This document shows positions 42,547 through 50,586 of a DNA stretch of 64,000 bases, in pieces. A program made the translations under genes and the position numbers. The notes below the pieces were generated by a model. It worked only from the letters and a program-made list of their open reading frames with translations, had not been told where the DNA came from and did no database searches. Each line of letters begins with the position of its first letter. The stretch's first letter is position 1. This stretch comes from M3007 sp046329435 (GTDB lineage: Bacteria > Bacteroidota > Bacteroidia > Chitinophagales > Saprospiraceae), in the NCBI GenBank assembly GCA_046329435.1, contig JAXLUR010000001.1, positions 744,001 through 808,000 on the forward strand. The letters run 5' to 3'.

Positions 42547-43887
42547 ATGAAAAACAGCCATTTGGGCATAGTGCTTTTTCTGTGCGTGCTGTGCGGCGCC
42601 TTGCTGCCCGCTTGCTCGACCGGCCGTTCGACGCCCTCCAGCCCCAACCCGGCCCAGCCCGGCAAGCCCAATGCCGGGCGCCCGGGAAATGAAACCATGG
42701 ACACCGTCCGCTGGTCAACTCCGCCGCAAGCAAGGCCGCCCATCGGCAACGATAAAAAACAGGAGGAAAACGCCCCCCGGCCCGGCCAGACTTATCAGAT
42801 CGGCCTGCTGCTGCCATTTTTGAGCAACCAGTTCGACGGCAGCACCCTACCCGAGAAGAGCCGACTGGCCGTGCAGTTTTACGGCGGCGCCAAACTCGCG
42901 CTCCAGCAACTTTCGTCGGAAGACCGCCTCAACCTGGTCGTTGATGTGTACGACACACAGGCTGCCGACGCTGATTTTCAAACGGTTATGAATGGTTCGC
43001 GTTTTGACAAGCCCCAGGTGTACATCGGCCCCATCCGCAGCAGCCATGTGGAGTTGCTGGCCGCACGGACGAAGCTCAATCACAAAATCCTGCTCTCGCC
43101 GGAAAGCCCCAACGAAAACCTGACCACCCAGAATCCCGGCTTTTTACAAACCAACCCTTCCTTAAAAACACACTGCGAAGCCATCACCCAATACGTCAGG
43201 CGCACCCACCGCCCCGAGGAAGTGGTGCTGGTTTGCAAGCAGAAAGAAGCGACGAGGCTCAGTTATTTTCAGGAAGCCAACCGGCAACTGGGCAGCGGCA
43301 AATTTGCCGAAATCATTGTGCCCGACGCTGCCGCCAATTTTGACAATGTCAACCTCGCTTCCTATCTGAAAGCGGGGCGCACCACCGTTTTCATCCTCCC
43401 GTCGTGGTCGAACCAGGATTTTGTTATGGCTTTCCTGCGCAAACTGCGCGCCGTAAAAGGCGCCGCCCGGGTGGAAGTGTACGGCATGCCGCAATGGCTG
43501 AACTACGAAAACATCGAACCCGAGTTTTACAGCGCCCTCGACGTACACGTCTCTTCGGCGGCCTATATCGACTACGGCGCGCCCGATGTACAGGCCTTTC
43601 AACAGGCATTTTACGACGCCTACGGCACCCTGCCCGACGACGACGCCTTCAATGGCTACGATGTGACCCTGTTCACGGGCAAAATGCTGCGCAAATACGG
43701 GCTCAGTTTTCCCGAAAAACTGGCCAGGGAGCAATACAAAGGCTTGCGCACCCGCTTCCAGTTCGGCCCGAACTACCAGTCCGGCACGCCCGCAGATACG
43801 AGGGCTGGCGCCTGCGATTATCTGGAAAACAAGTTTGTCTTTATCCTTAAATTTGAAAACGGTCGTTTCGTCCCCGCTTTCGACTAA
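42547..43887 (+). CDS. Lipoprotein with type 1 periplasmic-binding (ABC substrate-binding-like) fold
   Basis: This 446-residue protein starts at ATG 42547; a TTG at 42529 is less likely. The signal ends in a good lipobox, LLPAC-S. A low-complexity Pro/Ser/Asn linker follows (about residues 22-75). Then comes a bilobed domain with QIGLLLPFLSNQFDG, LAVQFYGGAKLALQQL, VYDTQAADADFQTV, VYIGPIRSSHVELLAA and ILLSPESPNENLTTQNPGFL. This pattern matches branched-chain amino-acid-binding and LpoA-like proteins. No permease is adjacent, so a role in peptidoglycan or signal binding is as likely as transport. Confidence 0.85.
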   Translation: MKNSHLGIVLFLCVLCGALLPACSTGRSTPSSPNPAQPGKPNAGRPGNETMDTVRWSTPPQARPPIGNDKKQEENAPRPGQTYQIGLLLPFLSNQFDGSTLPEKSRLAVQFYGGAKLALQQLSSEDRLNLVVDVYDTQAADADFQTVMNGSRFDKPQVYIGPIRSSHVELLAARTKLNHKILLSPESPNENLTTQNPGFLQTNPSLKTHCEAITQYVRRTHRPEEVVLVCKQKEATRLSYFQEANRQLGSGKFAEIIVPDAAANFDNVNLASYLKAGRTTVFILPSWSNQDFVMAFLRKLRAVKGAARVEVYGMPQWLNYENIEPEFYSALDVHVSSAAYIDYGAPDVQAFQQAFYDAYGTLPDDDAFNGYDVTLFTGKMLRKYGLSFPEKLAREQYKGLRTRFQFGPNYQSGTPADTRAGACDYLENKFVFILKFENGRFVPAFD

Positions 43888-43902
43888 CCAGACTACCGGC
43901 GC

Positions 43903-44637
43903 ATGCAACCCGAACGCGAAAGAAAGATCCGCTCCGTGATCCGGCAAAGTCAGCCCGATCTGACGGTTGTGCTCGAAAACATTTTCGACCCCTTGAACAT
44001 CAGCGCCGTACTTCGGTCATGCGATGCGGTAGGCGTGCGGGAAGTCTTCGTGGTGTACACCAAAAAGTACCTCGACAAACGCGGCCTGATTCTCGGAAAA
44101 CGCACCTCGGGCGGTACCTTCAAGTGGATCGACGTTTATATTTTCGAAGACCTGGAGGAGTGTTTCAAGCGGGTGCGGGAGCGCTATGGCCGCATACTGG
44201 CGACCCGCCTGGGCGAACACAGCGAATCGCTGTACGCCCTCGACCTGACGCAGCCGACCGCCCTGCTGTTCGGCAACGAAGACGAAGGCATCAGTGCGGA
44301 AGCGCTGGCCATGGCCGACGGCAATTTTCTGATTCCGCAAGCGGGCTTTGCCGAAAGCCTCAATATTTCGGTCGCCTGTGCCGTTTCCCTGTTCGAAGCG
44401 CGCCGCCAGCGTGCAGAAAAAGGGTTTTACGACCGGCATCCGAAGTTCAGCGAGGCCGAGCAGGAACAGCTTTTTGAGCGCTGGAACGGCATGTTAAAGG
44501 AAAAATCGTGGCATCGGCAATTTGCCATCCCGGTTGGGAAAGATTCCGCACCTTTGCTGCCTGTTTTTGTAGAACGCAATGAAAATGCCCCGAAAAAAGC
44601 CATTCGGCCCAACCCTTTGACCAAGTTTGAACTATGA
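43903..44637 (+). CDS. TrmH/SpoU-family RNA 2'-O-methyltransferase
   Basis: This 244-residue SPOUT enzyme shows the three knotted-fold motifs: NIFDPLNISAVLRSCDAVGV (motif 1), LLFGNEDEGISAEALAMAD (motif 2) and LIPQAGFAESLNISVACAVSLFEARRQR (motif 3). Length and the C-terminal extension after the knot resemble tRNA (Gm18) TrmH, but the substrate cannot be fixed from sequence. The C-terminus is basic. It starts 15 bases after the preceding gene. Confidence 0.92.
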   Translation: MQPERERKIRSVIRQSQPDLTVVLENIFDPLNISAVLRSCDAVGVREVFVVYTKKYLDKRGLILGKRTSGGTFKWIDVYIFEDLEECFKRVRERYGRILATRLGEHSESLYALDLTQPTALLFGNEDEGISAEALAMADGNFLIPQAGFAESLNISVACAVSLFEARRQRAEKGFYDRHPKFSEAEQEQLFERWNGMLKEKSWHRQFAIPVGKDSAPLLPVFVERNENAPKKAIRPNPLTKFEL

Positions 44638-44676
44638 TTTTTTCCTGAAATACCTGTTGATTCAGCGACTCTTGCC

Positions 44677-45609
44677 ATGCATTTATCTCTCGTCATTCCC
44701 CTGCTCAACGAAGCAGAAAGCCTGCCGGAACTGGAAGCCTGGATACGCCGGGTTTGCGAAAAAGAACACCTGGATTACGAAATTCTGTTCATTGACGACG
44801 GCAGCACGGATGATTCCTGGAAGACCATCGAGGCGTTGCAGGCTGCTAACCCGCGGGTGCGGGGGCTCAAATTTCGGCGCAACTACGGCAAATCGGCCGC
44901 CTTGCACACCGGTTTTCATGCCTCCCGAGGCCATGTAGTCATCACGATGGACGCCGACTTGCAAGACAGTCCCGACGAAATACCAGACCTCCACCGAATG
45001 ATCGCCGTTGAAGGGTACGACCTGGTCAGCGGCTGGAAAAAGAAGCGCTACGACCCGGTCAGCAAGACCATCCCGACCAAACTCTTCAATGCCGTCACCC
45101 GATGGATGAGCGGCATCCAGCTACATGATTTCAACTGCGGCCTCAAAGCATATCGCTCCGACGTGGTCAAAACCGTGGAGGTGTATGGCGAAATGCACCG
45201 CTACATCCCGGTGATCGCGAAATGGGCCGGTTTCCGGCGGATCGGCGAAAAGGTGGTGGAACATCGGGCGCGCAAATACGGCCATTCCAAGTTCGGCTGG
45301 GAGCGCTTTGTCAACGGCTTTCTCGACCTGCTGTCGATCTATTTTGTCGGCAAATTCGGCAAACGCCCGATGCATTTTTTCGGCACCATGGGCGTGTTGT
45401 CGTTTCTCGCCGGCTTCTGCAGCCTGCTTTGGCTGAGCATATCGAAGGTATTTTACCAACAATGGGGCATCGCCGACCGGCCGGCTTTCTTCTTCGGCAT
45501 TCTGGCGCTGATTGTGGGCACCCAGCTGTTTCTGGCGGGTTTTTTAGCTGAAATGATCAATCGCAACTCGCCGCGCCGCGACGAATACCTGGTTGAAAAA
45601 GAAATCTGA
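44677..45609 (+). CDS. Family 2 glycosyltransferase, polyprenyl-phosphate sugar type
   Basis: This 310-residue protein has a GT-A catalytic domain: LVIPLLNEAESLPELEAWI, FIDDGSTDDSWKTIEAL, and DADLQDSPDEIPDL with the metal-binding DAD. FNCGLKAYRSDVVKTVEVYGEMHRYIPVI follows, then two C-terminal transmembrane helices (about residues 230-255 and 268-292). The layout matches GtrB/DPM1-like enzymes that load a sugar onto undecaprenyl phosphate at the inner membrane. The next gene is a GT4 enzyme five bases away, indicating a shared surface-glycan function. Confidence 0.93.
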   Translation: MHLSLVIPLLNEAESLPELEAWIRRVCEKEHLDYEILFIDDGSTDDSWKTIEALQAANPRVRGLKFRRNYGKSAALHTGFHASRGHVVITMDADLQDSPDEIPDLHRMIAVEGYDLVSGWKKKRYDPVSKTIPTKLFNAVTRWMSGIQLHDFNCGLKAYRSDVVKTVEVYGEMHRYIPVIAKWAGFRRIGEKVVEHRARKYGHSKFGWERFVNGFLDLLSIYFVGKFGKRPMHFFGTMGVLSFLAGFCSLLWLSISKVFYQQWGIADRPAFFFGILALIVGTQLFLAGFLAEMINRNSPRRDEYLVEKEI

Positions 45610-45614
45610 GTTCC

Positions 45615-46739
45615 GTGAAAATTGTACTTATCTCTCCTGCCCATCCCTTGCGCGGCGGCATTGCCGCCTCGTCGGAGCGGCTTGCCCAAGCCCTGCAGGA
45701 AGCGGGGCATGAGGTGGTGTTGTACAGTTTCAGGGTTCAATACCCTTCTTTTTTGTTTCCGGGAAAAAGCCAGTACACCGACGATCCGCCACCCGACGGG
45801 CTTCGCATAGAGACCAAACTGAACTCGATTAACCCGATCAACTGGCTTTTTAGCGGTATCGGCCTGGCCCGCGAATTGCCCGACCGCATCGTGGTGCGTT
45901 TCTGGCTGCCGTTTATGGGCCCCTGTCTGGGCACCGTACTTCGGGTAGCCCGCCGGTTCGGGCGCAAGGGGTTCAGGATTACAGCACTGGTGGACAACAT
46001 CATTCCGCATGAAAAACGGCCGGGCGACCGCCTTTTCGCGCGTTATTTCGTCCGTGCCTGCAACGACTTTGTGGTCATGTCGCGGTCCGTCGGCGAGGAG
46101 ATCAAAACGTTTTTGCCGGCAAAAAAAAGAGACGACCGTCGCGTCCGGTTTGCCCCCCACCCTATTTATGACAATTATGGCGTGGCCGTCAGCCAGCCGC
46201 TGGCGCGCCGCGAACTGGGCGTACCCGAAACTGCACGGACCGTCCTGTTTTTCGGCTTTATCCGGGCCTACAAAGGGCTGGACCTATTGCTAAAAGCCCT
46301 TGCACAAACAACTGATATTCATGCCATTATCGCCGGCGAACCTTATGAGGACTGGTCGGCTTACCAATCGATTATCGAGGAAAAAAACCTGACCGGCCGG
46401 GTGCATGTTTTTACCGATTTCATTCCTGCCGAGCGGGTCCGTTATTTTTTCTCGGCGGCCGATCTGGTGGTTCAACCGTACAAAACGGCTACTCAGAGCG
46501 GCATTTCACAGATCGCCTATCATTTCGACAAGCCGATGGTGGTGACCGCGGTCGGCGGCCTTCCGGAAATCGTCCGCCACGGCGTTTCTGGTTATGTGGT
46601 AGCGCCCGAACCGGAGGCGCTGGCGGCGGCCATGCAGGATTTTTTCGATCAGGACCGTGGAGAGGCCATGGTTGAAGGCGTGAGGCAGGAAAAAGCGCGC
46701 TTTTCCTGGGAAAATTTGGTAGCGGCGATCCTGGGATAA
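45615..46739 (+). CDS. Family 4 glycosyltransferase
   Basis: This 374-residue GT-B enzyme starts at GTG 45615 (MKIVLISPAHPLRGGIAASSERLA), five bases after the GT2 gene. The N-terminal acceptor domain has the Gly-rich loop HPLRGGIAASS. The C-terminal donor domain shows TVLFFGFIRAYKGLDLLLKAL, VHVFTDFIPAERVRYFFSAADLVVQPY and SGISQIAYHFDKPMVVTAVGGLPEIV (the E-x7-E-type region). It probably extends a lipid-linked glycan made with the neighbouring GT2. Confidence 0.93.
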   Translation: MKIVLISPAHPLRGGIAASSERLAQALQEAGHEVVLYSFRVQYPSFLFPGKSQYTDDPPPDGLRIETKLNSINPINWLFSGIGLARELPDRIVVRFWLPFMGPCLGTVLRVARRFGRKGFRITALVDNIIPHEKRPGDRLFARYFVRACNDFVVMSRSVGEEIKTFLPAKKRDDRRVRFAPHPIYDNYGVAVSQPLARRELGVPETARTVLFFGFIRAYKGLDLLLKALAQTTDIHAIIAGEPYEDWSAYQSIIEEKNLTGRVHVFTDFIPAERVRYFFSAADLVVQPYKTATQSGISQIAYHFDKPMVVTAVGGLPEIVRHGVSGYVVAPEPEALAAAMQDFFDQDRGEAMVEGVRQEKARFSWENLVAAILG

Positions 46740-46801
46740 TCAAAGGGCAGATTCGTAGGTTCGCTGCCATATTTATTCACCAGACACCCGTTCATCCACC
46801 C

Positions 46802-47302
46802 ATGGAAGAGAACCATTACAACATCCTCGATCAACCCGAACAAACGGTTGCCGTGCGTTACGGCGGCTTTTGGGAGCGCTTCGCTGCCGCTTTTATCGAC
46901 AGCATCATCCTCATGATCGCTTCCAAAATCCTGAGCATGGCTTTTTTCGCCCAGCCGCACCTCAACCTGGACCCGTACGGAGAAGAAAACGTGTGGAGCG
47001 CCATCGGCCAGTTCTACATGGAGTCTTTGCCCAGCATTGTTACCTCCGTTGCCATCAACTGGCTGTACTTCGCCTACATGGAATCGTCGGTCAACCAGGG
47101 CACAATCGGCAAAATGGCGCTTAACCTGAAAGTGACCGACCTCAACGGCGAACGCATCAGCTTCGGGCGTGCCACGGGGCGCTTTTTTGCCAAATACATT
47201 TCGAGCATTACCCTGCTGATCGGTTATATCATGGCTGCTTTTACGGAAAGAAAACAAGCCCTGCACGATATGATTGCAGGCACTTACGTAATCAAGAAGT
47301 AA
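46802..47302 (+). CDS. RDD-family membrane protein
   Basis: This 166-residue protein has the RDD signature: YGGFWERFAAAFIDSIILMIASKIL (Arg in helix 1, Asp 7 residues on) and GTIGKMALNLKVTDLNGERISFGRATGRFFAKYIS (third region). It ends with ERKQALHDMIAGTYVIK. Four helices are likely. The function of RDD proteins is unsettled; some act as Na+/H+ antiporters. It stands alone, 62 bases after the GT4 gene, with a terminator after it. Confidence 0.92.
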   Translation: MEENHYNILDQPEQTVAVRYGGFWERFAAAFIDSIILMIASKILSMAFFAQPHLNLDPYGEENVWSAIGQFYMESLPSIVTSVAINWLYFAYMESSVNQGTIGKMALNLKVTDLNGERISFGRATGRFFAKYISSITLLIGYIMAAFTERKQALHDMIAGTYVIKK

Positions 47303-47320
47303 TTGATAATCAATACTTAA

Positions 47321-47353
47321 AAAAGCCTGCTCCGTGATCCGGGGCGGGCTTTT
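47321..47353. terminator. Terminator between the RDD gene and tRNA-Arg
   Basis: A 13-pair hairpin (with two G-U pairs) around a short loop is flanked by A on the left and T on the right. It can serve both the RDD gene and the tRNA read on the - strand. Confidence 0.75.
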
Positions 47354-47359
47354 GCTTTG

Positions 47360-47432
47360 TGATCCCAACAGGGGTCGAACCTGTAACCGCCTGCTTAGAA
47401 GGCAGGTGCTCTATCCATTGAGCTATGGGACC
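47360..47432 (-). tRNA. tRNA-Arg (anticodon UCU)
   Basis: This 73-base cloverleaf has acceptor stem GGTCCCA paired with TGGGATC (one G-U) and D arm AGCTCAATGGATAGAGC. The anticodon stem CCTGC/GCAGG has loop CTTCTAA (anticodon TCT). The T arm is ACAGG-TTCGACC-CCTGT and the discriminator is A. The 3' CCA is not encoded. It decodes AGA and AGG. Confidence 0.96.
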
Positions 47433-47469
47433 ATTTTTTTAACGGCGCAAAAGTAAGCGCTTGCCCCCA

Positions 47470-49818
47470 CTACTTCAACACCAACTTTTGAATGAAAGTG
47501 CCTTGTGCCGTGTTCAGCGAGCAAAAATACAAACCGCCCGAGCTGCCTATCTGCGTTCTGTTCAGGGTCACGCTGTGCATTCCTGCCTCGTAGCGACCGG
47601 CCTGCTCAAACAACAATCGCCCGCTGCAATCGTGCACCCTCAGTGTGGCGCCGGATGCCGAATCCAGGTAAAATCTCAGGGTGGTGGCGTCATCGGCGGG
47701 GTTGGGTTCGGGAGGGAAAAGACAGGAGCGAGAAAGTTCCTGCTGTGTTTGCACGGCAGAAACCAGGGCGTTCACGACAAGCAGGTATTCACAAACAGTC
47801 TGGTTGCCACAGGCGTCGTCGATGGTCCAGCGAATGCGGTGACTGCCCGGGGGCAATTGCGGCTGCATGGTATTGGCGCTCCCCCCGGCAGCGCCCCAGC
47901 GGATGCTGAGAGAACGCTCGCCGCCAGTTACAATCCATTGGTTTACAAACACATACAACTGATCTTCGGGCAATGTTCTTTGATCGAAGCGGCGCAATTC
48001 GCCACCCGCCAGCCCGGGCGTACTGGCGTTGCCAAACCGAATCATGCCCGGAGGCAGGAGGGCGTTATTACTGACGACCGACTCCTGAACACCATCCTGA
48101 TCCAGGTCGAGGAAAAGCAGGTAACCGATGCCAATATTTGACCCGGTACAAATGTCGGACGCTGTCAGTTGCAGGTCCACTCCGGCTTCGCGCAGGTCGT
48201 GGTTGTTGGTGAAAGGGTCTTGCCAGTACGCGGCGTTCCACAGTTGCGGGTCGTTGCCGGAGGAATCATTTACCTCTTGCGGGAGCGTATTGCAGAAAGG
48301 CAAAACGACCGGCGCTTCGGTATCGGATACCTTGATGTGCTGCGTATATTGGTAACAATTCGCATAGTTGGACCAGAAGCTGCTGTACGAGGTCGGAGCG
48401 GGGTCGGCAGCTTGTATTTTGACCCAGCTCGGCTCCCAGGGTGCGGCGGTTCCGAGCGGCGCGACAACCGGGCCGGGCAGGTTCTGCGGGTTGTTGGGCA
48501 GGGCAAAAGGCATTGGATTGGGAACATACACGCAGGGCTGTGCAGGGTCGTAAACATTTGGATTGCGGATCAGCCAGTTTCTTTCAATGATGATGCAGGC
48601 GTCAGGCACCGGAAAAATTTCAGAGTCCTCATATATCACTTCGATGTTGCTGCTGTCCGGTTGCTGGAAAACCGGGGCGCCGAAATCAAACGATCCGTCG
48701 CAGGTACTGGCTGAAATATCGTCGGGAAACTTGATGTACACATCGTGCAGGCCGCCCGGCGTAGGCAGGGGCGATGTGATGGTAAATACGTATTGACAGG
48801 TTGAGGAATTGCCGCATCCGTCGGTTATTATCCACTCTATTTTGTGGGTCCCTGGCGGCAATTGCGGGGTTACGTAGGTGTTGGGCGCGGCATTGGTGTA
48901 CCAGCCGAGGGAAAAAACAGCCTGTTGGCCCGACAGCGTTCGGACAACGCCAAAGCGATACTTTTGACCGGAAGGAACGGGGCGCCGGTCAAAAACACGC
49001 GGTTCTCCGCCCGAATAATTGGCGTTGTTGGCATTGTTAAAACCGAGGCTGCCCGGCGGATAGTAATTATTGGAAGACACCACGGTTTCCTGTGTCCCGT
49101 TCTGATCGAGATCGAGGAAAAGCAGATACTCTCCCCCAATGTTGCCCCCACTGCAGAGATCGGTGGCAGCGAAACTGATGTCTGCCGCTCCTTCCCGCAG
49201 GTCGTGCCCCGGCAAGCCGGGTTCAGCCCAATAGGCCTCATGCCACAACAGCGTATCATTATCCGACAGGTCGGCTACATGGACCGTGTCCATTGGACAA
49301 TTGGCTATTTCCGGAGGAAGTGAATCCAGCACATATAGTTTTTGCGTGTAGTGGTAAGCGTGTATTGCGCCCGTCCAGAAGGTGTTGAAATGTACCGCTT
49401 GGGTATCGGTGTAAAACAACACCGACACCGTGGCGCTCCAGGGGTTGCCTGCCGTGTCAACAGGTGAGACGGTAGGCCCCGGAAGGTTTTCAGGCGCATC
49501 GTATTGCAGTTTGGGCCTCGGGTTGGGCACTGCGATGACCGTGTCGCCGGGGTGCCATGACAGGCTGTCATACACCAGCCAGGTGCGGGTAAGGGTAAAA
49601 CAGGTACCAGGCGGGGTCACCCCGAACACCTCGTCCTCGTATTGCGCAACCAGGTGAAGGCTGTCGTTAGAGAAAAATTCCGGTTGCCCGACGGCCATCA
49701 GGTCGGAGAACGAACAAACGCCTCCCAAAATCTGGTCGTCAGGGAAGCGGACATTAAAATTCTGGGCCTCGCTTTTGAGCAAAAAAAAGCAGGCAAAGAG
49801 GAACAGGACGGTGCGCAT
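47470..49818 (-). CDS. Large secreted protein with tandem repeats and a T9SS sorting domain
   Basis: This 782-residue protein has a signal peptide (RTVLFLFACFFLLKSEAQ). Two homologous units of about 330 residues follow, compare VRFPDDQILGG ... YEDEVFGVTPPGTCFTLTRTWLV with IKFPDDISAST ... YEDSEIFPVPDACIIIERNWLI. Each contains an LFLDLDQ(N/D)G element and ends in HYR-like GSHRIRWTIDDACGNQTVCEYLL. The last 80 residues are a type A sorting domain: FPPEPNPADDATTLRF, LRVHDCSGRLLFEQ, YFCSLNTAQGTFIQKLVLK. It is predicted to be exported by the type IX system and attached to the surface. The role is unknown; adhesion or matrix function is a guess. Confidence 0.88.
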   Translation of the reverse strand: MRTVLFLFACFFLLKSEAQNFNVRFPDDQILGGVCSFSDLMAVGQPEFFSNDSLHLVAQYEDEVFGVTPPGTCFTLTRTWLVYDSLSWHPGDTVIAVPNPRPKLQYDAPENLPGPTVSPVDTAGNPWSATVSVLFYTDTQAVHFNTFWTGAIHAYHYTQKLYVLDSLPPEIANCPMDTVHVADLSDNDTLLWHEAYWAEPGLPGHDLREGAADISFAATDLCSGGNIGGEYLLFLDLDQNGTQETVVSSNNYYPPGSLGFNNANNANYSGGEPRVFDRRPVPSGQKYRFGVVRTLSGQQAVFSLGWYTNAAPNTYVTPQLPPGTHKIEWIITDGCGNSSTCQYVFTITSPLPTPGGLHDVYIKFPDDISASTCDGSFDFGAPVFQQPDSSNIEVIYEDSEIFPVPDACIIIERNWLIRNPNVYDPAQPCVYVPNPMPFALPNNPQNLPGPVVAPLGTAAPWEPSWVKIQAADPAPTSYSSFWSNYANCYQYTQHIKVSDTEAPVVLPFCNTLPQEVNDSSGNDPQLWNAAYWQDPFTNNHDLREAGVDLQLTASDICTGSNIGIGYLLFLDLDQDGVQESVVSNNALLPPGMIRFGNASTPGLAGGELRRFDQRTLPEDQLYVFVNQWIVTGGERSLSIRWGAAGGSANTMQPQLPPGSHRIRWTIDDACGNQTVCEYLLVVNALVSAVQTQQELSRSCLFPPEPNPADDATTLRFYLDSASGATLRVHDCSGRLLFEQAGRYEAGMHSVTLNRTQIGSSGGLYFCSLNTAQGTFIQKLVLK

Positions 49819-49896
49819 GACGGAGAAATTTTATCTGAAATTCTTTCAAATGTACCGGTTTATCCCCTGTAACTTGCCGCACAAAGCCGAATTTTT

Positions 49897-50580
49897 ATGT
49901 CCGGGAAAATCGAAAACGTCCAGATTGAAGCCAGTTGGAAAGCCGTACTGGCCGATGAGTTTGCACAGCCATATTTCAGTGCCATCAAAACATTTCTTGT
50001 GGAAGAAAAGCGCGCCGGCAAAATCATCTACCCGCCTGGTCCGCTGATTTTCAATGCATTCAATCATACGCCCTTCGACAAGGTCAAGGTGGTGATTCTC
50101 GGGCAAGACCCCTACCACAACCCCGGCGAAGCCATGGGGCTTTGTTTTTCCGTACCAAAAGGTGTGCGCGTACCGCCTTCACTGGTCAATATTTACAAGG
50201 AAATCAATGCCGACCTGGGCTTGCCCATTCCGAATCATGGCGACCTCACGGCCTGGGCGGATCAGGGCGTCCTCTTGCTCAATGCCATGCTTACCGTCGA
50301 AGCCAATCAACCTGCCTCGCACCAAAAAATAGGCTGGCAAACTTTTACGGATGCCGTTATCCGGCGTATTTCAGACCAAAAGGACGGCATTGTCTTTTTG
50401 CTGTGGGGACGTTTTGCGCAAGGCAAAAAAGCGTTGATCGATGAAATGCGCCACTATGTGCTCGAAGCCGCCCACCCTTCGCCGCTGGCCGGCAATGCAT
50501 TTTCGGGTTGCCGGCATTTTTCCCGAACCAACGAGTTGCTGGAAAAACAGGGCAAAACGCCTGTTGACTGGTCGCTGTAG
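49897..50580 (+). CDS. ung: Uracil-DNA glycosylase (family 1)
   Basis: This 227-residue base-excision repair enzyme has the catalytic water-activating motif VVILGQDPYHNPGEAMGLCFS. The motif GVLLLNAMLTVE and the uracil-flipping loop AAHPSPLAGNAFSGCRHF are also present. Length and all motifs agree with Ung. It is divergent from the T9SS-cargo gene and convergent with lptD, the stops seven bases apart. Confidence 0.97.
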   Translation: MSGKIENVQIEASWKAVLADEFAQPYFSAIKTFLVEEKRAGKIIYPPGPLIFNAFNHTPFDKVKVVILGQDPYHNPGEAMGLCFSVPKGVRVPPSLVNIYKEINADLGLPIPNHGDLTAWADQGVLLLNAMLTVEANQPASHQKIGWQTFTDAVIRRISDQKDGIVFLLWGRFAQGKKALIDEMRHYVLEAAHPSPLAGNAFSGCRHFSRTNELLEKQGKTPVDWSL

Positions 50581-50586
50581 CGCCGG

